DNA from: JBJSXJ01 sp044235425
GTDB taxonomy: Bacteria; Planctomycetota; Planctomycetia; Pirellulales; Pirellulaceae
Assembly: GCA_044235425.1 (NCBI GenBank)
Contig: JBIIHW010000009.1
Span: 78,266 to 142,265, forward strand
DNA length: 64,000 nucleotides
Reading direction: 5' to 3'
Each line of letters starts with the position of its first letter. The first letter of the stretch is position 1. The translations under genes and the position numbers were made by a program. Shown one piece after another: positions 34,303 through 43,792 of the stretch. Below the pieces are notes generated by a model. It did not search any database, was not told where the DNA came from, and worked only from the letters and a program-made list of their open reading frames with translations.

Positions 34303-35616
34303 ATGAACTGTTCTGGAAGTCCTTTGCACCGCGTCAGTCGACGTGGGTTCTTGACGGTTGGCGCGTTGAGTGGCTTGGGGTTGACTCTGGCTGACTATTT
34401 CCAACTACGACATGCTCAGGCCGAGAAGAAGGAATATGACTTCATCGAGGCGAAGGCTCAGAGCATCATTCATATCTTCCTGCCCGGTGGCATGGCCCAT
34501 CAGGAATCGTTCGATCCGAAGCCTTATTCGCCGATCGAATACCGCGGCGAGATGAAGACGATCAAGACGAACACGGGCGAGGAATTCAGCGAAACCTTGC
34601 CGAAGCTGTCGCAAGTCGCTGACAAAATCGCCGTCATTCGCTCCATGACTCACGGCGAAGCGGCACATGAACGCGGCACTCACAACATGTTCACCGGTTA
34701 CAAGCCCAGCCCGGCTTTGATTTACCCGAGCATGGGCAGTGTGGTGAGCCACGAATACGGGCCTCGCAATAACCTGCCGCCCTACGTCTGCATTCCCAAT
34801 GTGCCGACTGAATTCGCCAGCAGTGGCTACCTGAGCTCGTCGTTTGCTCCGTTCAGCCTGGGTGCTGATCCGGCTGCAGGCGGTTTCAAAGTACAGGATT
34901 TGAACCTGCCCAATGGCGTGACCGATCAGCGGTTCGCGCGCCGTCGCTCGGCACTGGAAGCGGTCAACGACTACTTCGCCAAACGCGATAAGTCGGACAA
35001 TGTTGGCGCGATGAACACCTTTTATGATCGAGCGTACAGCTTGATCAGTTCGCCACAGGCCCGCGAGGCATTTAATATTGATGCCGAATCGGCCGCTCTG
35101 CGAGATGCCTACGGTCGCAACACCGCCGGCCAGCGTTTGCTGATGGCACGTCGCTTGGTCGCCGCTGGTGTGCGATTCGTCTCACTGACCTACGGTGGCT
35201 GGGACATGCACAACGGCATCACGGCCGGCATGCGTGGTCAGATGCCCGCCCTGGATCAAGCTCTTTCGACGCTGATCCAGGATCTCGATAAGAACGGCCT
35301 GCTCAAGACCACCATGATCATGGTCTCCAGCGAGTTCGGTCGTACGCCGAAGATTAACGGCACGGCCGGCCGCGACCACTGGCCAAAGGTGTTCAGCGTG
35401 ATGCTGGCTGGTGGAGGTATTAAGGGCGGTCTGATCTATGGATCGTCGAATGCCACTGCTTCGGAGCCTGAAGAAGATCCGGTTGGTCCTGGCGACTTGG
35501 CCACCACGGTCTATCACTTGCTGGGTATCGTAGCCGACAAGGAATTGATGGCTCCGGGCGACCGTCCGATTGAAATCGTGGACGGTGGCAATGTGATTAA
35601 GGACCTGATTGCTTAG
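34303..35616 (+). CDS. DUF1501 family protein with Tat signal
   Basis: 437 aa. Twin-arginine signal SRRGFLTVGALSGLGLTL at the N-terminus, then DUF1501 motifs: IIHIFLPGGMAHQESFDPKP, EFSETLPKLSQVADKIAVIRSMTH, ERGTHNMFTGY, SLTYGGWDMHNGI and SSEFGRTPKINGTAGRDHWPKV. The family belongs to the alkaline-phosphatase-like/sulfatase superfamily; the function is unknown and it is normally exported folded. AGGAG 10 bases upstream supports the ATG at 34303. First gene of a four-gene module typical of planctomycetes (DUF1501, PPC protein, DUF1549/1553, cytochrome-WD40). Confidence 0.9.
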   Translation: MNCSGSPLHRVSRRGFLTVGALSGLGLTLADYFQLRHAQAEKKEYDFIEAKAQSIIHIFLPGGMAHQESFDPKPYSPIEYRGEMKTIKTNTGEEFSETLPKLSQVADKIAVIRSMTHGEAAHERGTHNMFTGYKPSPALIYPSMGSVVSHEYGPRNNLPPYVCIPNVPTEFASSGYLSSSFAPFSLGADPAAGGFKVQDLNLPNGVTDQRFARRRSALEAVNDYFAKRDKSDNVGAMNTFYDRAYSLISSPQAREAFNIDAESAALRDAYGRNTAGQRLLMARRLVAAGVRFVSLTYGGWDMHNGITAGMRGQMPALDQALSTLIQDLDKNGLLKTTMIMVSSEFGRTPKINGTAGRDHWPKVFSVMLAGGGIKGGLIYGSSNATASEPEEDPVGPGDLATTVYHLLGIVADKELMAPGDRPIEIVDGGNVIKDLIA

Positions 35617-35642
35617 TTTCCCCACCTGAGCTCCAGTTTTCA

Positions 35643-35678
35643 CACTCGCGGCGAGTTGCATTGTGGCTACCGCGAGTG
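35643..35678 (+). promoter_or_regulatory. Hairpin 1 after the DUF1501 gene
   Basis: CACTCGCGG (35643-35651) pairs perfectly with CCGCGAGTG (35670-35678); 18-nt loop. First of three successive inverted repeats in the 282-bp spacer before the PPC gene. Confidence 0.55.
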
Positions 35679-35716
35679 GCCGGTCTGCGGACCTGCGGCG
35701 GAAAAGTTGGAGTCTA

Positions 35717-35755
35717 ACCTTGCCGGCTAAAACAATTTTTCCTCGGCGGCAAGGT
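35717..35755 (+). promoter_or_regulatory. Hairpin 2 after the DUF1501 gene
   Basis: ACCTTGCCG (35717-35725) pairs perfectly with CGGCAAGGT (35747-35755); 21-nt A/T-rich loop that includes AAAACAATTTTT. Confidence 0.55.
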
Positions 35756-35787
35756 ACAAGTTTTAAAAGCTATAGTTAAACCCTAAT

Positions 35788-35826
35788 CATGAATCCTGCG
35801 GTACCGTAAGGGCCTCGGGATTCATG
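35788..35826 (+). promoter_or_regulatory. Hairpin 3 before the PPC-domain gene
   Basis: CATGAATCC (35788-35796) pairs perfectly with GGATTCATG (35818-35826); 21-nt loop containing the palindrome GGTACC. Ends 72 bp before the ATG at 35899. Confidence 0.5.
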
Positions 35827-35898
35827 CATGAATGGGCGACTCGGTCTAACGTTCCCGCCTCGATTCAACCTCGGCAAGATTGCATCGCGAGAGTTCTC

Positions 35899-38337
35899 AT
35901 GAGAAATCTGATTTGGATCGGAACCCTGTGCGTAGCCGCCCTCGTGCTGGCACTTGTACCTCAGCAAGTAACTGCGGTTGAACCCGCGCTCGGCTCGCTG
36001 GCTCCCTGGGGAGTGCAGCGGGGAGTGGAAACGGAAGTTGTGTTTTCGGGTGCTCGCTTGGCGGACGCTCAAGAAATTCTCTTCTATTCTCCTGGAATCG
36101 CGGTCGCGGCGATCGAGCCGGTGAACGATGCCTCGTTCAAAGCCAAGCTCAAGGTTGCGGCCGACTGTCGGCTCGGGATCCATGCTTGCCGCATTCGCAC
36201 GGCGACGGGTGTTAGTAACCTGATGACGTTTACGATCGGCACGTTTCCCACCGTCGCTGAAGTGGAACCGAACAGCGAATTCCAAACGCCACAACCCGTA
36301 GCGATGAACTCCACCGTCAGCGGCGTGGTGCAGAATGAAGATGTTGATCACTTTGTGGTCGAAGTGAAAAAAGGCGAACGCATTTCCGCAGAACTCGAAG
36401 GCCTGCGACTGGGACGCACGATGTTCGATCCCTACCTCGCCATTCTTAACTCGGCCCGTTTCGAATTGGCTCGCAGCGATGACGCCGCACTGCTCAATCA
36501 GGACTGCCTCTGCTCGATCATTGCACCGGAGGATGGAAAGTATGTGATCCAGGTGCGAGAGAGCGCCTACGGCGGCGATGGCAATTCTGTTTACCGACTG
36601 CACATTGGCAACTTCCCTCGACCCACCGCCACCTATCCTGCCGGCGGACGTCCGGGCGAATCACTGAATGTGAAATGGATTGGCGATGCGGGTGGTGATT
36701 TTGCCGGTCAGGTCGTGTTGCCTACGACGGGCGAACAAGTCTTCGGTGCACACGCTCAGGATGCCAAAGGACTGTCGCCTTCGCCGAATATGTTGCGAGT
36801 GATTGATCTGCCCAACGCTTTGGAAGCAGAGCCGAATGATGCGGTCGCGCAGGCAACGGCCGGCGGAGCCGCTCCCGCGGCGCTCAATGGCATCATTGAA
36901 AAGCCAGGTGATGTCGACTTCTTTAAGTTCACCGCGAAGGCTGGACAGCAGCTTGATATCCGCGTTTACGCGCGCACTCCGCTCCGATCGCCGCTCGATC
37001 CCGTGTTGACCGTTTACAATGCGATGGGCGGTGGACTGGCCAGCAACGATGACAGCGGCGGTCCCGATAGTTACCTGCGTTTTGCGGTTCCCGCAGATGG
37101 TGAATATCTGCTTTCGGTCACCGATCACCTCAAGCAAGGTGGAGCAAACTATGTTTATCGCGTGGAACTCACGCCTGTCGCTGCCTCGCTGACCATCGGT
37201 TTACCGGAGCGTCAACAGTACATCCCCACCACCGTCACCGTGCCAAAGAACAATCGGCTCGCACTGCTGGTATCCGCGGCGCGCAATAATTTTGGTGGCG
37301 ATTTGAATCTGGAATTCAAAGACCTTCCTGCTGGTATGACGGCGCAAGTGATTCCCATGCCCGCCAATCGGACGGACACGGTCATCTTGTTTCAAACCGC
37401 TGCGGATGCTGCTCCCAACGGTAAGTTGGTGGACATCATCGGCCGGCCGGCCGACGCCAATCTGAAGATCGAGGGGCATTTGAACCAGCGTACGATGCTG
37501 ATTCGTGGCCAAAACAACATCGACGTGTGGGGGCATAATGCGGATCGCATGGCGACTGTGTTAACCAACGAGATACCGTTCAAGATCGACATTGTGCAGC
37601 CCAAGGCGCCGCTCGTGCGCAACGGCTCGATGGATCTGAAGATCGTCGCCACCCGCGCCCCCGACTTCAAAGCGCCGATCGCGGTATCGCTGCTTTACAA
37701 TCCGCCCGGTGTGGGCTCGTCCGGCTCGGTATCAATTCCCGAAGGACAAAACGAAGTCACGATTCCCATCACCGCGAATGCTGGTGCCGAGCTGAAGAGC
37801 TGGAAGATTGTGGCGATGGGGCGAGCGGCTTTTGGTAACGGCGGAGTGGAAGCCTCTTCGCAACTCGCCGATCTCGTCGTCGCCGATCAGTTCCATGGCA
37901 TCACGTTCCAGAAGGCGGCTGCCGAGCAGGGTCAGGAAACCGAGATGGTCGTGAAGGTTGAAAAGAAGGCCGATTTCGCGGGTGACGGCAAGGCAGAGCT
38001 TTTAGGCTTACCTCCTGAAACCTCCACCACTCCCCTGACCTTTAACAAAGACACTCAGGAGCTCGTCTTCAAGATCAAGGTGAATCAGGCCGCTCGGCCC
38101 GGTAAGTACGCGCAGCTCGTCTGTCGCACCACCTTCATGCAGGATGGTGAACCGGTGGTGATGACGGTGGGAACGGGTGAACTGCGAGTGGACGCACCGC
38201 TGCCGCCGAAGGTTGCCGCACCGGCACCTGCGGCCGCGCCAGCGGCACCCGCTGCACCTGCCGCTCCCAAGCCGCCCGAACAAAAGCGGCTCACACGCCT
38301 GGAACAACTGCGTTTGGAAAAAGAAGGCAAGAAGTAA
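35899..38337 (+). CDS. Secreted protein with PPC (pre-peptidase C-terminal) domains
   Basis: 812 aa from the ATG at 35899 (signal LIWIGTLCVAALVLALVPQQVTA, here shortened: LVLALVPQQVTA|VE). Two PPC-type beta-sandwich repeats are visible: VQNEDVDHFVVEVKKGERISAEL with DPYLAILN, then EKPGDVDFFKFTAKAGQQLDI with LDPVLTVYNAMGG and NDDSGGPDSYLRF. N-terminal residues resemble an IPT/TIG-like domain (LAPWGVQRGVETEVVFSGARL). The C-terminus is a Pro/Ala-rich stretch followed by a basic tail (LTRLEQLRLEKEGKK). A 64-bp gap separates it from the DUF1549 gene. No protease domain is present, so it is presumably a binding or surface-scaffold protein. Confidence 0.85.
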   Translation: MRNLIWIGTLCVAALVLALVPQQVTAVEPALGSLAPWGVQRGVETEVVFSGARLADAQEILFYSPGIAVAAIEPVNDASFKAKLKVAADCRLGIHACRIRTATGVSNLMTFTIGTFPTVAEVEPNSEFQTPQPVAMNSTVSGVVQNEDVDHFVVEVKKGERISAELEGLRLGRTMFDPYLAILNSARFELARSDDAALLNQDCLCSIIAPEDGKYVIQVRESAYGGDGNSVYRLHIGNFPRPTATYPAGGRPGESLNVKWIGDAGGDFAGQVVLPTTGEQVFGAHAQDAKGLSPSPNMLRVIDLPNALEAEPNDAVAQATAGGAAPAALNGIIEKPGDVDFFKFTAKAGQQLDIRVYARTPLRSPLDPVLTVYNAMGGGLASNDDSGGPDSYLRFAVPADGEYLLSVTDHLKQGGANYVYRVELTPVAASLTIGLPERQQYIPTTVTVPKNNRLALLVSAARNNFGGDLNLEFKDLPAGMTAQVIPMPANRTDTVILFQTAADAAPNGKLVDIIGRPADANLKIEGHLNQRTMLIRGQNNIDVWGHNADRMATVLTNEIPFKIDIVQPKAPLVRNGSMDLKIVATRAPDFKAPIAVSLLYNPPGVGSSGSVSIPEGQNEVTIPITANAGAELKSWKIVAMGRAAFGNGGVEASSQLADLVVADQFHGITFQKAAAEQGQETEMVVKVEKKADFAGDGKAELLGLPPETSTTPLTFNKDTQELVFKIKVNQAARPGKYAQLVCRTTFMQDGEPVVMTVGTGELRVDAPLPPKVAAPAPAAAPAAPAAPAAPKPPEQKRLTRLEQLRLEKEGKK

Positions 38338-38401
38338 ACCTGTTCGCACAATTAGTCCGCTGAGAATTTGCTGAGAATTTGATTCGGAAGGATCATTGAC
38401 C

Positions 38402-40834
38402 GTGAAGCTGAAAACCATCATTTCGTGTCTCGTGGCGTTGGCTCTGACTTGGGCCGGTGCCGGCGTCGCGTCGGCTCAATCCAATCTCACCGGCATTCAG
38501 GTCTACCCGCCGGACATCAACCTGAGCACCAAGCTGGATTTGCAGCGATTCATCGTGGTCGCCAGTCGAGCGGATGGCGTGACGATCGACGTGACGAAGA
38601 TGGCGACGGCCAAGTTGGCCAACCCAGCCTTCGCACGACTCGATAACTTCACTCTCTATCCGGTCGCGGACGGCGAGACCATGATGGAAGTCGAGTTTCA
38701 GGGACTGAAGTCGAACGCTGTCGTCAAAGTGAAGGATGCCGCCGCCGATCGCCCGATTAGCTTTCACTTGGACGTCATGCCAATTTTCATGCGAGCCGGC
38801 TGCAACACGGGCAGTTGCCACGGAGCCGCTCGCGGTAAAGATGGCTTCCGCCTCTCGCTCTTCGGCTTCGATCCCCGTGGCGACTATCAGCGTGTGACGC
38901 GTGAAATTGGACCGCGGCGCATCAATCTTGCATCAGTCGCCGATAGCCTGTTGCTCGAAAAATCAATTGGCGCCGTGCCTCACACCGGTGGCAAGCGTTT
39001 CGGTGCCGACACCGAATACTACAGCACCATCACTCGCTGGCTAGAAGCGGGTGCTCCAGCCGATGCTGCCGAGCCGCCGAAGGTGTTGCGTTTGGACATC
39101 TATCCGCCTGCCGCCGTGATCGAAGGCGCGGACACGACACAGCAGTTCCTGGCCCGCGCCGTCTACGCCGACGGACACGACCGCGATGTCACCACGCTCG
39201 TAAATTTCATGACCAGCAATGACAACTCGGCCCCTATCAATTTGGATGGGCTGGTTACGGCTGCCGCGCGGGGTGAAGCTTTCGTGATGGCACGCTATGA
39301 AACCCACACAGTCGGCAGTCAGGTGCTCGTGCTGCCCAAGGGAGTGCAATATGCCGCTCCGCCCGTGAGTGGCAATTACATCGATCAACTGGTCGGTTCC
39401 AAGCTGAACAAGATTCGGGTTTTGCCGAGTGAATTATGCACGGATGAGCAGTTCTTGCGTCGCGCCTCGCTCGATATCGCCGGTCAGCTGCCAACCGAAG
39501 AAGAGTATGTTGCCTTCATGGCCGATGCCGATCCGGGCAAACGAGCCAAGCTGGTCGATCGCTTGCTTGATCGCAAAGAGTTCTCGGAAATCTGGGCGAT
39601 GAAGTGGGCGGAGCTGTTGATGGTCAAGTCCAACAACAACGTCAGCTACAAGTCGATGTTCCTCTACTCGAACTGGCTTACCGACAAGATCGCCAAGAAC
39701 GTTCCGATCAATGAGATGATTCAGGAATTGTTGAGTGCTTCGGGAGGTACGTTCACGAACCCCGCGACCAATTATTACCAGATCGAACGAGATACCTTGA
39801 AGGTAGCCGAAAACGTCGCCCAGCAGTTCATGGGTATCCGCACCCAATGTGCCCAGTGCCACAACCATCCCTTCGATCGCTGGACGATGGATGATTACTA
39901 CAGCTTCGCCGCCTTCTTCGCTCAGATCGGCCGTAAGCAAGGCGAGGATTATCGTGAAACGATTGTCTTCAACAGTGGCGGTGGTGAAGTCAACCATCTT
40001 GTGGGTGGGCGAGCGATGAAGCCAAAGTTTTTGGGGGGACCCGAACCTGACTTGACCGGCAAGGATCGTCGTCAGGCTCTTGCACAGTGGCTTACCTCGA
40101 CCGACAACCCGCTGTTTGCCCCAAGTATTTCCAATCGAGTGTGGTATCACTTCTTTGGTCGCGGCATCGTCGAGCCGGTGGATGACATTCGCGTGAGCAA
40201 TCCGCCCAGTAACCCCGAACTTTACAAGGCACTGGGCGATAAGTTGGTGGAATACAAGTACGACTTCAAACGTTTAGTGCGCGATATCTGCAATTCGCAG
40301 ACCTACCAGCGCAACACCGAACGCAATGAGAGTAACAAGGACGATGAACGAAATTTTGCGCATGGCAATGTTCGCCGACTGCAAGCTGAAATGTTGCTGG
40401 ACTGTGTCAGCCAGGTGACGAACACGAAAGACAAGTTTCGTGGACTGCCGCTCGGCGCCCGCGCCGTACAAATTGCCGATGGTGGCACCAGCACCTACTT
40501 CCTGACCACCTTCGGTCGCGCACCTCGAGACACCGTTTGTGCGGGCGACGTCAAGATGGAGCCGACGTTGTCACAAGCACTGCACTTAATCAACGGCGAT
40601 ACGATCCAGGGCAAGATCGCCCAGGGTGGGATCATCAAGCAGATGCTCGACGCCGGCAAAACGCCTCCGCAAGTGATCGAATCGCTTTACGTCCGCGCTT
40701 TGTCACGTCGTCCCTCGGCGGATGAAATGACGCGTTTGACCGGAATTGTTGCTCAGGCTGAAAACCCGCAATTGGGTTTAGAAGACGTGTTCTGGGCTGT
40801 CTTGAATTCACGCGAGTTCCTCTTCAATCACTAA
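38402..40834 (+). CDS. DUF1549/DUF1553 secreted protein with bacterial Ig-like domain
   Basis: 810 aa. GTG at 38402 chosen over TTG at 38396 because GGAAGGA lies 9 bases upstream; signal peptide IISCLVALALTWAGAGVASA. A CNTGSCHGAARGKDGF site precedes an Ig-like segment (LRLDIYPPAAVIEGADTTQQF), then DUF1549 (DEQFLRRASLDIAGQLPTEEEY) with a second haem-type motif, CAQCHNHPFDRWTMDDYY, then DUF1553 (SISNRVWYHFFGRGIVEPVDDIR, LVRDICNSQTYQRN, SLYVRALSRRPSADE). CxxCH sites suggest haem c and electron transfer at the cell surface. The next gene begins immediately after its stop. Confidence 0.88.
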   Translation: MKLKTIISCLVALALTWAGAGVASAQSNLTGIQVYPPDINLSTKLDLQRFIVVASRADGVTIDVTKMATAKLANPAFARLDNFTLYPVADGETMMEVEFQGLKSNAVVKVKDAAADRPISFHLDVMPIFMRAGCNTGSCHGAARGKDGFRLSLFGFDPRGDYQRVTREIGPRRINLASVADSLLLEKSIGAVPHTGGKRFGADTEYYSTITRWLEAGAPADAAEPPKVLRLDIYPPAAVIEGADTTQQFLARAVYADGHDRDVTTLVNFMTSNDNSAPINLDGLVTAAARGEAFVMARYETHTVGSQVLVLPKGVQYAAPPVSGNYIDQLVGSKLNKIRVLPSELCTDEQFLRRASLDIAGQLPTEEEYVAFMADADPGKRAKLVDRLLDRKEFSEIWAMKWAELLMVKSNNNVSYKSMFLYSNWLTDKIAKNVPINEMIQELLSASGGTFTNPATNYYQIERDTLKVAENVAQQFMGIRTQCAQCHNHPFDRWTMDDYYSFAAFFAQIGRKQGEDYRETIVFNSGGGEVNHLVGGRAMKPKFLGGPEPDLTGKDRRQALAQWLTSTDNPLFAPSISNRVWYHFFGRGIVEPVDDIRVSNPPSNPELYKALGDKLVEYKYDFKRLVRDICNSQTYQRNTERNESNKDDERNFAHGNVRRLQAEMLLDCVSQVTNTKDKFRGLPLGARAVQIADGGTSTYFLTTFGRAPRDTVCAGDVKMEPTLSQALHLINGDTIQGKIAQGGIIKQMLDAGKTPPQVIESLYVRALSRRPSADEMTRLTGIVAQAENPQLGLEDVFWAVLNSREFLFNH

Positions 40835-43585
40835 ATGACCATGAAGAATTCCATGATCCAATTGTCGCGAAAACTGAAGCGGGAATTTATCTCCAAGCTG
40901 GCTGCCGCTCGACGACAGCCGCTGCGCTCTGCGTCGCTCTTACTGGGCTTGGCCAGCGTGCTCGGAGTCCACGGCTCAATCGGCACGGGACGCGCGGCGA
41001 TCGCTCAAGAAGCGAAGCCGGCGGAAGGGCCGAAGGTCACCTACGACGACCACGTTCGTCCGATCCTGCGCGAGCACTGCTTCACCTGTCACAATCAAAA
41101 TGGTGCCAAGGGTGGCTTGGCACTCGATAGCTACGCCAAGACCATGGAAGGCGGCAGTAGCGGTCAGGTGGTGATTGCGGGTGACATCGATAGCTCACGT
41201 CTCTGGGCGCTCGTCGCTCACATCGAAGAGCCGAAGATGCCGCCGATGCAGGATAAGCTCGCCGTCGCCAAACTGGACGTGCTCAAGAAATGGATCGAGA
41301 CCGGTGCCGCTGAGAACTCCGGTTCAAAGGTGGTCATCAAGAAAAAGAAAACGTTTGACTTGGTCGGTACTCCGAATGGCCAGCCGTCAGGGCCGACCGC
41401 CATGCCTGAGAACCTGCTCAAGCAGCCGATCAGCGTGACTCCACGCGCCGGCGCGGTAACCGCGATGGCGACCAGTCCTGGTGCTCCGGTGGTTGCGATT
41501 GCCGGCCAACGGCAAATCAATCTCTATCACTCCGAAAATGGCAAGTTGCTCGGCGTACTCGCCTATCCTGAGGGCATTCCTTATGTGCTCCGTTTTAGCC
41601 GCAACGGTGCCGTGCTGCTGGCTGGCGGTGGTCGCGGCGGACATTCGGGCTCGGTTACGTTGTACGACGTGAAGACCGGCAAACGCATTCAGCGCATTGG
41701 CGATGAACTGGACGCAGTACTCTCCGCCGACATCAGCAAGGATCTGTCCAAAGTTGCGTTAGGCGGACCGCAAAAAATGATCCGCGTCTACTCGACGGAA
41801 ACCGGCGAGCAGTTGTACGAGATGAAGAAGCACACCGACTGGGTCTACTCGGTGCAGTTCAGTCCGGATGGAGTGTTGCTGGCCACGGGAGATCGCAGCG
41901 GTGGTTTGTTTGTCTGGGAAGCGGAGACCGGGCGCGAGTATTTGAATTTGCGTGGTCATAACGGTGCCGTACTTGATGTCTCCTGGCGACCCGATTCGAA
42001 CGTGCTGGCGTCGGCCGGTGAAGATGCGAGCGTGCGGTTATGGGAAATGAATGATGGCAATCAAATCAAAACCTGGAATGCTCACGGTGGTGGTACGCTG
42101 ACTGTCGCGTATGCGGCGGACGGACGGATCATCACGGGGGGCAAGGACAACACGGTCAAGGCTTGGGACGGCAACGGAGCGGCGCAAAAGACGTTTCCCG
42201 CCATGCCCGAAGCGGCACTCAAAGTTGCCATTACGCATGATGGACTGCGTGTGCTGGGCGGTGACTGGCTCGGCAACGTCAAAATGTGGAATTACGCCGA
42301 CGCCAAAGAGCTGACGGTGCTCTCCCCCAACCCGCCAACACTCGACATCGTTGCTCAGCAAGCTGCCGCTCGAGTCGCTCCCGCTCAAGCCGCAGCGACT
42401 GCCGCAGCGAATGAATTGGCCGTGGTGACGAAGGCTGCAGCCGATGCGGCCGCGGCCCTAAAGGTTGCGACAGACGCGATGACAGCGGCGGCGGCGGCGG
42501 CCACGCAAGCCGAGGCCGAACGAGTTGCTGCCCAAAAGCTTGTCACGGACACCACGGCTGCTGTCACGAAAGCGACAGAGGCCAACACCGCCGCTCAAAC
42601 CGCTTTGCAAAATGCGACAAACGAAAAGAATGTCGCCGTGAAAACCTTGCAAGACAAAGCGGCAGCTGCCAAGGCGGCTGCAGACAAAGCGACAGCCGAT
42701 AAGGCGATCGTCGATAAACTGACGGTAGAAAAAGCGGCGGTAGATAAGCTGCTGGCGGATAAAACCGAAGCGGCAAAGACGGCCGCCGACAAGACAGCAG
42801 CAGAGGTCGAACGAGCGGCCGCGGAAAAGGCCGTGAATGAAAAGGCCGAAGCCTTAAAGGCGGCAGCTGCGGTAGCCGCGGCCAGCCAAGAGGCTGCGGT
42901 GAAAGCGGAAGCCGAACGAGTTGCAGCCGAGAAAGTTGCAACGGAAAAGACGGCCTTAGCCGCGAAGGCCCAGGAGGTCGCGACGGCTGCAACCACCGCT
43001 TTGCAGCAGGCACAAGCGGCCAAGGTCGAAGCCGATAAAGTGCTCGTGGCCAAGACTGCGGCGGCCAAGACGACGGCTGATCTACTCGTGGCTGCCAAGG
43101 CTCTGACCGAAAAGCGGACGGCCGAGAAAACGGCAGCGGATGCGGCCGTCACTCCTAAGAAGGCGGCGGCTGATGCGGCCGCTGCGACGGCGGCTGCTCT
43201 GGCGGCTGAGGCGACTCAGGCGGCAGCCGATGTTGCCGCATTCCAGGATTTCCCCAACAAGATTGCCGCCGCCGTTCAGCAGTCCCAGAAGCAGATGGCT
43301 GACGCCCAAGCGGCGATGGCGGCGCGCGAGGCGGAGCGGGTAGCGGCCGAGAAAGCCGCTCAAGAGAAAGCTGCAGCCGCCAAAGTCTTGGCGGACAAGA
43401 TTGCAGCGCTGCAGGCTGAGTACAATGCGGCCATGACGGCGGAGAAACAAGCTCAGGAAATGCTCGGCGCCAAGACCAAAATGACGGGCGATGCAAAGGC
43501 CGCTCTGGAAGCTGCTCAAGCAGCCGCCGAGCAAGCTCAAGCGGACGCCGAGTCTTACAAGGCGGCGTACGGTCCCAAGAAGTAA
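40835..43585 (+). CDS. Cytochrome-domain WD40 protein with 400-residue Ala-rich coil
   Basis: 916 aa. After a basic leader and hydrophobic signal (LLLGLASVLGVHG) comes the planctomycete cytochrome C domain: C82-F-T-C85-H86 in REHCFTCHNQNGAKGGL, ending PKMPP. Residues about 205-500 are WD40 blades (VYSVQFSPDGVLLATGDRSGGLFVWE, VLDVSWRPDSNVLASAGEDASVRLWE). Residues about 507-916 are almost entirely Ala, Lys, Glu, Asp, Thr and Val, with recurring AEAERVAAEK and ADKA units, predicted as a very long helix or coiled coil. The start codon directly abuts the previous stop, so it is coupled to the DUF1549 gene. Exported; role unknown. Confidence 0.85.
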   Translation: MTMKNSMIQLSRKLKREFISKLAAARRQPLRSASLLLGLASVLGVHGSIGTGRAAIAQEAKPAEGPKVTYDDHVRPILREHCFTCHNQNGAKGGLALDSYAKTMEGGSSGQVVIAGDIDSSRLWALVAHIEEPKMPPMQDKLAVAKLDVLKKWIETGAAENSGSKVVIKKKKTFDLVGTPNGQPSGPTAMPENLLKQPISVTPRAGAVTAMATSPGAPVVAIAGQRQINLYHSENGKLLGVLAYPEGIPYVLRFSRNGAVLLAGGGRGGHSGSVTLYDVKTGKRIQRIGDELDAVLSADISKDLSKVALGGPQKMIRVYSTETGEQLYEMKKHTDWVYSVQFSPDGVLLATGDRSGGLFVWEAETGREYLNLRGHNGAVLDVSWRPDSNVLASAGEDASVRLWEMNDGNQIKTWNAHGGGTLTVAYAADGRIITGGKDNTVKAWDGNGAAQKTFPAMPEAALKVAITHDGLRVLGGDWLGNVKMWNYADAKELTVLSPNPPTLDIVAQQAAARVAPAQAAATAAANELAVVTKAAADAAAALKVATDAMTAAAAAATQAEAERVAAQKLVTDTTAAVTKATEANTAAQTALQNATNEKNVAVKTLQDKAAAAKAAADKATADKAIVDKLTVEKAAVDKLLADKTEAAKTAADKTAAEVERAAAEKAVNEKAEALKAAAAVAAASQEAAVKAEAERVAAEKVATEKTALAAKAQEVATAATTALQQAQAAKVEADKVLVAKTAAAKTTADLLVAAKALTEKRTAEKTAADAAVTPKKAAADAAAATAAALAAEATQAAADVAAFQDFPNKIAAAVQQSQKQMADAQAAMAAREAERVAAEKAAQEKAAAAKVLADKIAALQAEYNAAMTAEKQAQEMLGAKTKMTGDAKAALEAAQAAAEQAQADAESYKAAYGPKK
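42355..43585 (+). repeat. Ala-rich degenerate repeat region in the coil-encoding sequence
   Basis: Reiterated GCC/GCG/GCA-AAG/GAA codons encode imperfect short units (AADKAT, AEKAVNEKAEA, AEAERVAAEKVA). High-GC, low-complexity DNA in which antisense frames are also open. The peptide pattern is not a strict heptad, so a long single helix or loose coiled coil is equally possible. Confidence 0.75.
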
Positions 43586-43649
43586 TGCCTCACGCTGAAT
43601 CGGCCACAACGCACCTGCGTGTCCCCTGGTCCACGAGGGGATGCTATCG

Positions 43650-43695
43650 TTCTCTCCGCGTCAAGCAATTGCTTTGCTTGACGATTGTGAGAGAA
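43650..43695 (+). terminator. Hairpin downstream of the cytochrome-WD40 gene
   Basis: Outer stem TTCTCTC (43650-43656) with GAGAGAA (43689-43695) and inner stem GTCAAGCAA (43660-43668) with TTGCTTGAC (43674-43682) over a 5-nt loop; about 65 bp after the stop. There is no U-tract, so its role as terminator is probable rather than certain. Confidence 0.55.
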
Positions 43696-43792
43696 AGCGG
43701 CTAATACTTCGTTCATGATTGACCGTGGGATGCCGCCCACGGAACTGAAATCGATGGGCTCTTGAGTTAGCATAACTCCAAGGAGCTTGTTC

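Noticed and set aside
42595..43152. Ala/Ser-rich minus-strand frame opposite the WD40-coil gene
   Set aside because: Antisense to a low-complexity coding region; composition explains the open frame.
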